Source: Bacteroidota bacterium
GTDB lineage: Bacteria > Bacteroidota > Bacteroidia > Chitinophagales > BACL12
Length of the DNA stretch: 64,000 bases
Assembly: GCA_016715425.1 (NCBI GenBank)
Contig: JADKAC010000003.1
Span: 1 to 64,000, forward strand
Direction: 5' to 3'
The translations under genes and the position numbers were made by a program. Below the pieces are notes generated by a model. The model made no database searches, was not told the origin of the DNA, and saw only the letters and a list, made by a program, of their open reading frames with translations. This document shows, piece by piece, positions 25,696 to 34,564 of this stretch; position 1 is the stretch's first letter, and every line of letters starts with the position of its first letter.

Positions 25696-27291
25696 TTGAA
25701 AAAATGCTTACTGATATCTTACATAGTGATAAGTAATATCACTTTCGCTCAAACCCCAGAAATACTTTGGTCCTTTGATATGAATGATATGGCATTTGGG
25801 CAAGCTGCGGCTGCCGATGTTAATGGCAACGGATTTTTGGATGTATGTTTCAGCACTTATCGCAATGATGGGTTATTATACATGCTAGAAGGGGACGGCT
25901 CCATTATATGGACTTATGATATTGGCGGCTGCGGAGATGCTGCACCAGTTATTTATGATGTGGATATGGACGGTGATTTGGAAGTGATACTTGCAGGATC
26001 TTGCAATCCAACTACATTTTGTATTGATGCGGATAGTGGTTTTGTACAATGGCAAACTCCAATGCGTGGAAGCGATTCACCTCCTGTTATAGGAGACGTG
26101 GACAACGATGGTAAACCGGAAATTATTCACGGGCAATTTGGTGGTTATGTGTTGTGTCTGAATGGTGAAGATGGTTCGGTAGTTTGGGAATTAGAAGTAG
26201 ATCCTGACTCATGGATACAAACAGAACCCGCTTTGTTGGATGCAAATGGCGATGGACAATTGGATTTTGTTATAGCTACATGGAGCTTTGGCGTTAACCA
26301 TAAATTATTCTGCTATAATGGAAATGATGCATCCTTGATCTGGCAAAGTGATGCACCTGAAGATGTGATTTATCATGGTGTATCATTTGGCGATATGGAT
26401 AATGATGGAATAGTTGAATTAGTAATTGGTGATTACGCAGGCATACTTCATTGTTTCAATGCAACAAATGGTGAACTCAACTGGGAATATCAATTTCCTT
26501 CTAACTCATATTATATAGGTGCGCCTACTTCTATGGCAGATTTAAATAATGATGGATTCTTGGAAGTAGTTTTTAATGATTGGTTTCAAATAGGTGCCGT
26601 TGATCATAATGGAGAATTATTATGGAGCTATAATATTCCTGATTATGGACAAGCATTTCGTGGAATTGCACTTGCAGATATAAATGGAGATGCTTATCCT
26701 GACCTTACATTTTGCTCAAGCGAAGGAAAAATAATTTCATTAAGAGGAGAGAATGGTGCTTTTATAAAAAACATAGATTTAAAAGCGGATTTTGGTGATG
26801 ATGATTTTGAATTGGAGTTTGCACCACTGATTGCGGATTTTAATAACGATGGAATATTAGATGCATTTGTAGCCGGTGGTCATGCAGAATATCCGGATGT
26901 AGAAAATAATTTTGGTAGAGTATATATGGTTACTTGGGGAGAGGGAAATGGTCCGGAATGGAAAATGTTCCGTCGAGACTATCATCGCTCAGCATGTATT
27001 TGTAATGATAGTTTGTTGAATCCTCAAGAACCTGTGGCTATCCTAAATATTCGGCCAACAGATATGTATCAATTATATCCAAATCCTGCATATGATCAAT
27101 TACATATTGAGATAAACGGTAATGTGCAAAAAACAATTATTTTGGTTGATGTTATGGGTAGAACAATCAAAACATATTCTATCTATGAAAATAATTTTGA
27201 TTTAGATATCTCAATGTTGCCTGCAGGAATTTATTCTATTGAAATACTGCAAGGAAATGATTCAGCCACGCAATTATTTGTAAAAGAATAA
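25696..27291 (+). CDS. Secreted FG-GAP/VCBS beta-propeller protein with T9SS sorting domain
   Basis: A 531-aa exported protein. The TTG at 25696 is chosen because only it gives the signal peptide KKCLLISYIVISNITFAQ. The body is a run of FG-GAP/VCBS-type repeats, each with a calcium-loop-like motif (ADVNGNGFLDV, YDVDMDGDLEV, GDVDNDGKPEI, LDANGDGQLDF, GDMDNDGIVEL, ADLNNDGFLEV, ADINGDAYPDL, ADFNNDGILDA). These alternate with PQQ-propeller-like strands (GSIIWTYDIGG, GSVVWELEVD). The last 75 residues are a type A sorting domain (YQLYPNPAYDQLHIEI to TQLFVKE). It is probably a surface-attached adhesin or binding protein with no enzyme motif. Confidence 0.9.
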   Translation: MKKCLLISYIVISNITFAQTPEILWSFDMNDMAFGQAAAADVNGNGFLDVCFSTYRNDGLLYMLEGDGSIIWTYDIGGCGDAAPVIYDVDMDGDLEVILAGSCNPTTFCIDADSGFVQWQTPMRGSDSPPVIGDVDNDGKPEIIHGQFGGYVLCLNGEDGSVVWELEVDPDSWIQTEPALLDANGDGQLDFVIATWSFGVNHKLFCYNGNDASLIWQSDAPEDVIYHGVSFGDMDNDGIVELVIGDYAGILHCFNATNGELNWEYQFPSNSYYIGAPTSMADLNNDGFLEVVFNDWFQIGAVDHNGELLWSYNIPDYGQAFRGIALADINGDAYPDLTFCSSEGKIISLRGENGAFIKNIDLKADFGDDDFELEFAPLIADFNNDGILDAFVAGGHAEYPDVENNFGRVYMVTWGEGNGPEWKMFRRDYHRSACICNDSLLNPQEPVAILNIRPTDMYQLYPNPAYDQLHIEINGNVQKTIILVDVMGRTIKTYSIYENNFDLDISMLPAGIYSIEILQGNDSATQLFVKE

Positions 27292-27340
27292 CACTGAATT
27301 TTTACTTAAATAACAACACTTTTATAAAAAGATAGCAAGA

Positions 27341-27348
27341 TATATTTG
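27341..27348 (+). promoter_or_regulatory. -7 promoter box
   Basis: TATATTTG is an exact TAnnTTTG match. A start near 27354 would place the following 14-bp inverted repeat at the very 5' end of the transcript. No clear -33 TTG is seen. Confidence 0.35.
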
Positions 27349-27358
27349 CACTAATCTA

Positions 27359-27407
27359 TAAATTACTTCACGGTTATAAAATAGATTTATATACGTGAAG
27401 TAATTTA
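27359..27407 (+). repeat. 14-bp perfect inverted repeat (5' hairpin)
   Basis: TAAATTACTTCACG (27359-27372) and CGTGAAGTAATTTA (27394-27407) are exact reverse complements around a 21-nt AT-rich spacer. No T-run follows, so this is not a terminator. It lies between a -7 box and the small ORF at 27476, so it would form a strong leader hairpin or serve as a protein-binding palindrome. Confidence 0.6.
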
Positions 27408-27475
27408 AATGTAATTCCAACTAGATATAAAAGCAATTTCTTAATTTTAATTTTATAATTGTGCGCAATACAACA

Positions 27476-27650
27476 ATGCTTAAAGCAGTTCTTCTTAAAT
27501 ATTCTATCACGATAGATATGGATGATGATGAAAAATTTACAATGCAACTAAAAGATAAGCAAAGCAATAAAGTGGAAGTAATTAAATCAAAAAATTATTC
27601 AGGACTTATTAGAAAAGCTTACAGTTATTTATTGCAGGATTTGAAGGGTA

Positions 27651-27661
<11 letters not shown>
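27476..27661 (+). CDS. Small hypothetical protein (61 aa)
   Basis: I do not recognise the family. From ATG 27476 it reads MLKAVLLKYSITIDMDDDEK and continues with a mixed charged/hydrophobic sequence ending in LIRKAYSYLLQDLKGSEW. A GTG 15 nt upstream is an alternative start. It looks like a small alpha/beta protein, with no membrane helix and no signal peptide. The stop codon TGA falls inside the first units of the adjacent heptamer array, so the array abuts or has eroded its 3' end. The upstream hairpin and -7 box support expression. Confidence 0.5.
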
Positions 27662-27734
<73 letters not shown>

Positions 27735-27839
27735 AAAAAAAATAAGCAATTGGCAAAATGCAATTATATATTATAAATGGTGAATGGTAAATGAAAAAAA
27801 CAGTGAGAAGCAGTAAGAAATCAATGTCGATTTTCTTTC

Positions 27840-27874
27840 GCCAACAGCTAATAGCTAATGGCCAAAAGCCATTT
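27840..27874 (+). repeat. Heptamer array GCCAACA/GCTAATx, 5 units
   Basis: GCCAACA, GCTAATA, GCTAATG, GCCAAAA and GCCATTT in phase, the same family as 18425-18508. Confidence 0.7.
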
Positions 27875-27898
27875 AATTAGTGATGAGTTTTTTTCATT

Positions 27899-27926
27899 GT
27901 CAACTGTCAACTGTCAACTGTCAATT
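27899..27926 (+). repeat. Heptamer array GTCAACT, 4 units
   Basis: Three exact GTCAACT units and GTCAATT, ending three bases before the stop of the UVR-motif gene. Confidence 0.8.
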
Positions 27927-27928
27927 TA

Positions 27929-28342
27929 TTAAATATGCGAAATCAAATCAGCGAGAATGGTATTTACCAGATTATCAATATCGGGAGTAAATTCAATAGT
28001 TTTAGAATCTAATTTAGAGAGATTAAAAGTGGAATGTACAGATGGTGAAGTATTTTTTAATTGCTGCTGAATCTGTAATTCTTCATCTCGAAATTTTGCT
28101 GCTTCTTCATAATTTTCCCCTTTCAATGCTTCATCTTTTTCACTTTGAATAAGTTCTAATTGCTTCGTCAATCTGTCTGCATCTGAGTTGTATAGGTTAT
28201 TATTCCCATGTTTATTTTTTAGGATAAACCGATATCCTTCTCCTTTCACTTGTTTTATTCCATGTATAAATTGACGATATGCAAGTGGTGTTTGGAGATT
28301 AAAAAATGTGTGGTATAAATTATTCAGTTCCTCAATATTCAT
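27929..28342 (-). CDS. UVR-motif (UvrB/UvrC) domain protein
   Basis: A 137-aa soluble protein whose central helical hairpin (LIQSEKDEALKGENYEEAAK followed by FRDEELQIQQQL, about residues 64-95) matches the UVR motif. UvrB and UvrC use this motif to contact each other, and McsA/Clp-type adaptors also carry it. No nuclease or helicase domain is present. The N-terminal 45 residues (LNNLYHTFFNLQTPLAYRQF) and the C-terminus are not recognised. A role as a small adaptor is a guess. It converges on the heptamer locus and diverges from the alpha/beta hydrolase. Confidence 0.65.
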   Translation of the reverse strand: MNIEELNNLYHTFFNLQTPLAYRQFIHGIKQVKGEGYRFILKNKHGNNNLYNSDADRLTKQLELIQSEKDEALKGENYEEAAKFRDEELQIQQQLKNTSPSVHSTFNLSKLDSKTIEFTPDIDNLVNTILADLISHI

Positions 28343-28457
28343 TGGAAAGGGGGTTTAAATTTCATTAAAAATAATTGATTTTATTTAAATTGAAATTACA
28401 GTATCACTCTATAAATTACATAATAAGCGAAGCGGTCAGCTAACTTAGCCCCCGGCA

Positions 28458-29261
28458 ATGGAAACCAGCATTTTAAAATACAAGGACTCATACATTCATT
28501 ACTCCACTTTTGGCAATGGTTCTGAGACACTATTAGCCTTTCATGGATTTGGCGAATCATCCAATAGTTTTCATTGTCTCAATGCTTCATTGGGTTTCAA
28601 GTTTACTGTTTACAGTTTTGATTTGCCCTATCATGGAGATACTATCTGGAATGAATCAAATCATTTTACCCACACAGATTTGGAATGTATCATTACAATG
28701 TTTACCTCTGAAAAATCTATACAACATTTTTCTGTACTTGGATTTAGTATGGGCGGAAAATTTGCGATGGCAGTTGCTTTTTATATGACGGAGCGTATTG
28801 TAAATTTATTCCTATTGGCAAGTGATGGAATTCGTACAAAAAAATTATACAACATAGCGGTTTATCCAAAATGGGGAAGGTATTTGTTTAAAACAACCAT
28901 TAGCCGCCCCACATGGTTTTTTAACTTTATACATTTCTTAAATCGCAGAAAATTAATTTCCCCCTGGCTACATAAATTCACAATGAATCACATGGATACT
29001 GAACAGAAACGCAAAAGATTATTTGACTCCTGGATTTCTATGGTGGATTTTAAGGTGAATGTTATTGAATTAAAACAGAAACTAAATGATAATGCTGTGC
29101 ATATATATTTATTTTTTGGTGAAAGGGATGAAGTGATTCCTGTTTCTGTGGGAGAATATTTTGCAAAAGGATTATTGAATTGCCGTTTGGTTATTTTACC
29201 ACGTGGACATTATTTTATTGACGAATTATTGAATGCCGAAATAACAAAAGTGCTTGCATGA
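28458..29261 (+). CDS. Alpha/beta-fold hydrolase
   Basis: A 267-aa alpha/beta hydrolase. The oxyanion strand FHGFGESSNSF is near residue 30, the nucleophile elbow is GFSMGGKFAM, the acid is likely in FFGERDEVIPV, and the catalytic His is in PRGHYFI near the C-terminus. No signal peptide or lipobox is seen, so it is cytoplasmic. The specific substrate (ester, lipid or thioester) is unknown. It overlaps the following GT2 gene by four bases (ATGA), so the two are translated together. Confidence 0.88.
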   Translation: METSILKYKDSYIHYSTFGNGSETLLAFHGFGESSNSFHCLNASLGFKFTVYSFDLPYHGDTIWNESNHFTHTDLECIITMFTSEKSIQHFSVLGFSMGGKFAMAVAFYMTERIVNLFLLASDGIRTKKLYNIAVYPKWGRYLFKTTISRPTWFFNFIHFLNRRKLISPWLHKFTMNHMDTEQKRKRLFDSWISMVDFKVNVIELKQKLNDNAVHIYLFFGERDEVIPVSVGEYFAKGLLNCRLVILPRGHYFIDELLNAEITKVLA

Positions 29262-30412
29262 ATGTATTGACAATTATCACTTTACTATTTACCGTTGCGT
29301 ATGTAGCATTAATAAGTTATTACTACAGCGGGTGGCGACGACTTCGCTTGTTTGTACCTGTTCCCGGCAACTTGCAAACACTGGTTACGATTATTATTCC
29401 TGCACGCAATGAAGCACATAATATCAAAGGCCTTCTGGAAAGTATAGATGCACAGAATTTTAATAAGAAATTTTTAGACGTAATAGTTGTAGATGATTTT
29501 TCTACTGACAACACCGCTGCTATGGTGCGTAAAAGTGGATATAGTTATGTGCGATTAATTTCACTTGCCGATTATGTACCTGTTGATTTTCCTTTAAAAG
29601 CATATAAAAAGAAAGCGATTGAAGTGGCTATAGAAAATGCGAAAGGTGAATTAATGATTACAACAGATGCGGATTGCAGACCGGGAAGTAATTGGCTGTT
29701 TGCTACCGTATCCATGTATGAAAAATATAAACCGGTGATGATTGCCGGACCTGTGAATTTTTTTTACGACAGTTCTTTTCTCGGAAAATTTCAAACATTA
29801 GATTTTTTAAGTCTTGTTGGAATTGCAGGTGCTTCTATTCGCAATGGTTTTTATAATTTGTGTAACGGAGCGAATCTCGCATTTACAAAACAAGCTTTTA
29901 AAGCAGTGGATGGCTATAATGATATTGATTATATCCCTACCGGAGATGATATGATGTTGATGCATAAACTGGGGAAAAAATTTCCCGGTAAAATAATGTT
30001 TAATAAATGTGTGGAGGCAATTGTATATACGCATACTGAAAAAGATTTCAGCACTTTTTGGCGGCAGCGTGTTCGTTGGACATCCAAGTCAACACACTAC
30101 GAAGACAAGCGCATTACATGGATTTTAATATTCGCTTATTTATTTAATGCATTGCTATTATTAAATCTCATCTTAGGATTGTTTCAACCACATTATCTGC
30201 GCTTGGCAATGGGTCAATTCCTGATGAAAATTTGTATAGATACGTTATTTACTTATTCGGTAACCAAATTTTTTAAACGTGAAAATTTTTTATGGCTAGT
30301 GCTTCCGATGCAGGTGGCTCATGTAATTTATATTTTATTTATTGGCCCTGCTGGTGCCGCCGGAAAATATTACTGGAAAGGAAGAGAAGTGCGCACTAAC
30401 GCAAACAAGTAA
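29258..30412 (+). CDS. Membrane glycosyltransferase, family 2
   Basis: A 384-aa processive-type GT2 enzyme. It has an N-terminal membrane helix (VLTIITLLFTVAYVALISYY) and a GT-A domain with VTIIIPARNEAHNI, VVDDFSTDNT, the DxD-like TTDADCRPG, IPTGDDMMLM and the acceptor motif QRVRWTSKS. C-terminal helices follow (WILIFAYLFNALLLLNLILG, WLVLPMQVAHVIYILFIG). It would transfer sugars from nucleotide donors to a lipid or polysaccharide at the inner membrane. It is coupled to the hydrolase upstream and followed after six bases by the permease gene. Confidence 0.9.
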   Translation: MNVLTIITLLFTVAYVALISYYYSGWRRLRLFVPVPGNLQTLVTIIIPARNEAHNIKGLLESIDAQNFNKKFLDVIVVDDFSTDNTAAMVRKSGYSYVRLISLADYVPVDFPLKAYKKKAIEVAIENAKGELMITTDADCRPGSNWLFATVSMYEKYKPVMIAGPVNFFYDSSFLGKFQTLDFLSLVGIAGASIRNGFYNLCNGANLAFTKQAFKAVDGYNDIDYIPTGDDMMLMHKLGKKFPGKIMFNKCVEAIVYTHTEKDFSTFWRQRVRWTSKSTHYEDKRITWILIFAYLFNALLLLNLILGLFQPHYLRLAMGQFLMKICIDTLFTYSVTKFFKRENFLWLVLPMQVAHVIYILFIGPAGAAGKYYWKGREVRTNANK

Positions 30413-30418
30413 ATTGCT

Positions 30419-31828
30419 TTGAAATTAAATCTAAAAAAAATAGCGACTCTCCTTGCATGGGTTTTCGGAATTGTTGTTCTGCTAACTGTAATTATCTTTT
30501 TTAATACCTCAGAAAATAGTTTCTTCCAAATACTATTGAATGTATGTTATGGAGTAATGCGCATCCTATTGCTTATTGCTGCGGTTTGGTTTATTCTATA
30601 TGTACCCTTTATTTTTCTTTTGCAATTTCTTTGGAAAAGAATTAAACAAAAAAAACGATTTGCAAATCCACAAACAGTTAAAGTAACAAGTCGTTTTATT
30701 GCAGATACGGGTGCTATGTTCGGTGCTGTAACATTATTTTATGCATTTGTAATTTTCATTTCAGCTCATCTCATTGCTCCTGATCCAACTCCAAATGCAG
30801 GATTTCAGATGAATGAAATTGCATTTAAATCACCGGGCTTTCATATCACTGTTTTAAAAGTCCCGTTAGAAATTCAACATAAAAAAACCAGTTTTTTTAA
30901 ATGGCTAATCAGCGGAAAAGAATTATCCTACAGATTAATTCCTATTAAAAATTATTGGATGCAAAGTGATTCGCTCTTAGTGGAGAGATATCTCGGTGAT
31001 GGAATTGCAGGAGATACATTGCATTTTCCGGTGCAACAGATTATTTCAGATTTTAATGCAAGCGACAAATTACATCAAATAGAAAAAAATGCAATCAGCA
31101 ATAAATATTTTTTATTTGGAACAGATGATCTTGGTCGTGATTATTTCAGCAGAATGTTGTTAGGTGTCAGAGTTTCTCTTGCTGTAGGATGTATTGCAGT
31201 TTTCATTGCTTTATTAATTGGAATTCCCATTGGAGCAGCCGCAGGATTTTTTAAAAAAGAACTTCCTGAAATAAGTATTTTAAAAAGAAAATTTCTTTTT
31301 CCAGTAGATAATTTCCTCATGTGGACGATGAGCGTAATTTGGGCTATACCCGCACTATTACTAGTATTTCCAATTGTATTTGCATTCGGTCAACAGTTCT
31401 ATACAATCTTTATTGCAGTGGGTTTAACGATGTGGGTGGACATAGCACGATTAGTACGAGGACAAGTAATGCAAGTACGTGAAATGGAATATATTACTGC
31501 AACAAAAAACTTTGGCTACAGTAATTTCAGAACAGTTTTCTTACATATTCTTCCCAATATAATCGGACCAGTAATCGTGATTACCGCAGCAAATTTTGCT
31601 TATGCAATTCTTACAGAAGCAGGATTAAGTTTTTTGGGTATTGGTGTACAACCTCCTGCACCAAGTTGGGGATTAATGATTTCAAAATATAAAGACAACT
31701 TAATTACGGATCCTTATCTCGCATTAATTCCCGGCACTGCTATAACCTTATTAGTGCTTGCGTTTTTTATGATTGGCAATGGATTGCGTGATGCCTTAGA
31801 CATAAAGTCACAAGTAGGAAATACATAA
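30419..31828 (+). CDS. OppC-type ABC transporter permease
   Basis: A 469-aa permease of the dipeptide/oligopeptide (Opp/Dpp) class. The diagnostic region reads FGTDDLGRDYFSRMLLGVRV, followed by membrane helices. The EAA loop is LVRGQVMQVREMEYITATKN, and GLSFLGIGVQPPAPSWGLMI is typical of OppC. At the N-terminus two extra hydrophobic segments (IATLLAWVFGIVVLLTVIIF and a second near residue 45) and a long extracytoplasmic insert make it longer than E. coli OppC (about 300 aa). The start is TTG, six bases after the GT2 stop. No OppB, ATPase or binding protein lies nearby, so the partners must be elsewhere. Confidence 0.88.
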   Translation: MKLNLKKIATLLAWVFGIVVLLTVIIFFNTSENSFFQILLNVCYGVMRILLLIAAVWFILYVPFIFLLQFLWKRIKQKKRFANPQTVKVTSRFIADTGAMFGAVTLFYAFVIFISAHLIAPDPTPNAGFQMNEIAFKSPGFHITVLKVPLEIQHKKTSFFKWLISGKELSYRLIPIKNYWMQSDSLLVERYLGDGIAGDTLHFPVQQIISDFNASDKLHQIEKNAISNKYFLFGTDDLGRDYFSRMLLGVRVSLAVGCIAVFIALLIGIPIGAAAGFFKKELPEISILKRKFLFPVDNFLMWTMSVIWAIPALLLVFPIVFAFGQQFYTIFIAVGLTMWVDIARLVRGQVMQVREMEYITATKNFGYSNFRTVFLHILPNIIGPVIVITAANFAYAILTEAGLSFLGIGVQPPAPSWGLMISKYKDNLITDPYLALIPGTAITLLVLAFFMIGNGLRDALDIKSQVGNT

Positions 31829-31872
31829 CTCAATTGTTAAAATAAATTATAACTTAGAGCTAACAGAAGCTT

Positions 31873-33123
31873 ATGCCAATTGCAGGATTAAATGTTATGG
31901 ATATGTTGCGCTATCAGTTGAAATTAAAACAACTGGAGATAGATGCATTGTTGGAAGTAACTACTGCAATTAATTTAAATGAACCTGCATCACGTCTTTT
32001 TGAATTATTCGATACACTGTTAAGTGAGCAGTTAGGTGTGGATCATTACTTGTTATTTTTTAATCAAAATACCTGGCAAGTGAAAGCAAGTCAGGGATAT
32101 GATTTACATCATATTTTTATAAATGTAGAAAGAGATCTTCTGCACTTCAAACAGTTAGTAATCCTTTCTGATTTGGGAAATTCACGTCCAGATATATTAA
32201 AAGATTTCGATTTAATTATTCCTGTTTTTCATAAACAAAAACCTCTTGCTTTTCTTCTGATGAGTACACCGATGCTGAAAAGCTATGAACCATTAGAAGA
32301 AAAAATAAAATTAGTGCAAACTGTGGCTAACATTATTTCTGTTGCTATTGAAAATAAAAAATTATTTAAAAAAGAAAAAGAACAGGAAGCATTAAAGCGT
32401 GAATTGGAAGTTGCAGCACAAGTGCAAACTATGCTTATTCCGGATAAGTTGCCAAAGAATAATGAATTTGAAATGGCGGCAATTTATTTACCGCATATTA
32501 ATGTGGGTGGCGATTATTATGATTTCATGGAATTAGGCAATGATGAATTTGCCTTTTGTATTGCAGATATTTCAGGTAAGGGAATTGCTGCTGCTTTATT
32601 AATGGCGAACTTTCAGGCGCAACTGCGTGAATTGGTAAAAACAAATCACACCAGCATTGATATTCTTATTCAGAAATTAAATGCCGGTGTATTATTGAGT
32701 ACTCGTGGTGAAAAATTTATCACTATGTTTCTTGGTATTTATAACAGGAAGACACGCATCTTAAGATATGTAAATGCAGGACATAACCCGCCGGTACTTG
32801 TTACTAAAAACAACTCTCAATTATTGGAAACCGGATGCACGATTTTGGGTATGTTCGAAAATTTACCCAATATTCAATCTGGTGAAGTTAAAGTGGAGGA
32901 TGACACTACAATACTATGCTATACCGACGGATTAACAGATCTTGTTAATGAGAATAATCAAGTATTTTCATTGAAAGGACTTACCGCATTTTTAAAACAT
33001 GACTACAATCGTAGTGCAGAAAAAATCACGCATGAATTAATTGAAATTATCACCAATTACAAAGAAGCAAATGACTTGGTGGACGACATTACAATTCTTG
33101 CCGTAAAGATTTTTGGAAAATAG
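31873..33123 (+). CDS. GAF-PP2C (SpoIIE-type) serine phosphatase
   Basis: A 416-aa signalling protein. An N-terminal GAF-like sensor domain (about residues 20-165, LLEVTTAINLNEPASRLFEL) is followed by a linker helix (KEKEQEALKRELEVAAQVQT) and a PP2C/SpoIIE phosphatase domain. Metal-binding acidic motifs are HINVGGDYYDFM, CIADISGKGIAAALLMA, CYTDGLTDLV and the final DDITILAVKI. Such RsbU-like phosphatases usually act on anti-anti-sigma (STAS) proteins in stress or adhesion control. No partner gene is adjacent. It is the last gene of the plus-strand run and meets the O-antigen ligase gene tail to tail. Confidence 0.9.
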   Translation: MPIAGLNVMDMLRYQLKLKQLEIDALLEVTTAINLNEPASRLFELFDTLLSEQLGVDHYLLFFNQNTWQVKASQGYDLHHIFINVERDLLHFKQLVILSDLGNSRPDILKDFDLIIPVFHKQKPLAFLLMSTPMLKSYEPLEEKIKLVQTVANIISVAIENKKLFKKEKEQEALKRELEVAAQVQTMLIPDKLPKNNEFEMAAIYLPHINVGGDYYDFMELGNDEFAFCIADISGKGIAAALLMANFQAQLRELVKTNHTSIDILIQKLNAGVLLSTRGEKFITMFLGIYNRKTRILRYVNAGHNPPVLVTKNNSQLLETGCTILGMFENLPNIQSGEVKVEDDTTILCYTDGLTDLVNENNQVFSLKGLTAFLKHDYNRSAEKITHELIEIITNYKEANDLVDDITILAVKIFGK

Positions 33124-33124
33124 T

Positions 33125-34564
33125 TCAGCCGCTAACTTTTTCTTTTCTGCTATTAATTTCTATTGTAACCAATAAAGAAATTATCATAAAAAACATGGTA
33201 CCTATTTTATCCGCTTCTATCAAATCACTTAATGAAATATTTACAAGAATAGTGATGAAACTTAATGTGAGTGTAAGCGCAAGTAATTTAGTTTCGCCGG
33301 TACATCTGAAATACAATCTTTGCCCTAGCATCAGCACACTTATTATCAGCACTAACCAAATCAATAAGCCCGGAAAACCTTGCTCGCAAGCCATAGTGAG
33401 ATAGTAATTATGAATGGTAGATCTTTCCTCGTTACGGCTGATATAGGTCGTGAATTTATTTACTGCATGTTCTTTATAATTATAATAAAATTGCGAAGGA
33501 CCAAACCCGGTGATGGGTTTTTCTTTAATCATATTTACACCTGCTACCCAGCGATAAATTCGCTCTGCACTCGAAACATCTTCTAAGGTAGCAGTAGATG
33601 CCATGTGTTCAGAAAAATCCTGATGATAAATTGTTTTTTTATAATCCGGTGCATATTTTAAATAGGTATTATTCTGCAACATATACACGGCAAAAACACT
33701 AACAGCAACCACTGCAAACGCAACCGCCCATCCCAGTATTCTCTTGCGAATAATTATAAAACCTGCTAACGCCGCAATTACTGATAGCCATGAAGAACGT
33801 GTATAAGCAAAATATATAGCAGCGATAAAAATTAACTTGGAAAGATTGAGCAACATTTTTTGCCAAGAATATTTTTTATACCAGGTAGAAGCTAAAAAAA
33901 TAAGAGGTAACATCAGTGAAAGAAACACCGCATAATTAACATGATTTCTAAAAATCGGATACATCGTTTTATTTACTTCGCTAAATCGAAATTGATAATT
34001 GTAATGATTAATCAGCGTATTTATTACAACAATAAGAGTGGGAATAAACAATAGCCAAAATGCAATCTTAAAATCTTCTGCCTTTCGCATTACATGCGCT
34101 GCCACAAAATAAAAAGTGGTGATATACCATGTTTTTGCAAGTACATATTTAAAAGAAATGGCTATATCGGTAGAAAATAAAGTTGTTATGAGTATCCATG
34201 CAAAATGGATATAAATAATTACAGAAATCGGATGCCTGAAAAACTCTAAACGCAAATGTTCCTTTTGCAGAATAACATAAAATATAAATGTGAACATCAG
34301 TAAAATCTCCAGAGGCTCAGTCGGTATATCCGTACCTAAGCCACTATCAAATTGATATTCTAATGCTACCGGAGTGGAAAGCAACAATAAATAAAACACC
34401 GGACGATAATCAATCAGCAATTGATAAGCAAGCAGAAATGCAATTGGTGCAAGACAAATGAGTGGTTCATTTGCAATAATAGCAGCACCAATAGAAACCA
34501 AAAACAAACTGGCTCCAGCATACATCAGTTTTTTTTCATCTGCAAATTTTGCCAGTTCAGGCAT
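33125..34564 (-). CDS. O-antigen ligase / polymerase family membrane protein (Wzy_C)
   Basis: A 479-aa inner-membrane protein with about ten transmembrane segments and the large periplasmic loop of the Wzy_C/WaaL family. That loop includes EKPITGFGPSQFYYNYKEHA and TIHNYYLTMACEQGFPGLLI (the HN-x-Y/L element). It either polymerises or ligates undecaprenyl-linked glycans to an acceptor. Its start overlaps the Wzz-like gene by eight bases, so it belongs to the minus-strand polysaccharide operon. Ligase and polymerase cannot be told apart by sequence. Confidence 0.85.
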   Translation of the reverse strand: MPELAKFADEKKLMYAGASLFLVSIGAAIIANEPLICLAPIAFLLAYQLLIDYRPVFYLLLLSTPVALEYQFDSGLGTDIPTEPLEILLMFTFIFYVILQKEHLRLEFFRHPISVIIYIHFAWILITTLFSTDIAISFKYVLAKTWYITTFYFVAAHVMRKAEDFKIAFWLLFIPTLIVVINTLINHYNYQFRFSEVNKTMYPIFRNHVNYAVFLSLMLPLIFLASTWYKKYSWQKMLLNLSKLIFIAAIYFAYTRSSWLSVIAALAGFIIIRKRILGWAVAFAVVAVSVFAVYMLQNNTYLKYAPDYKKTIYHQDFSEHMASTATLEDVSSAERIYRWVAGVNMIKEKPITGFGPSQFYYNYKEHAVNKFTTYISRNEERSTIHNYYLTMACEQGFPGLLIWLVLIISVLMLGQRLYFRCTGETKLLALTLTLSFITILVNISLSDLIEADKIGTMFFMIISLLVTIEINSRKEKVSG

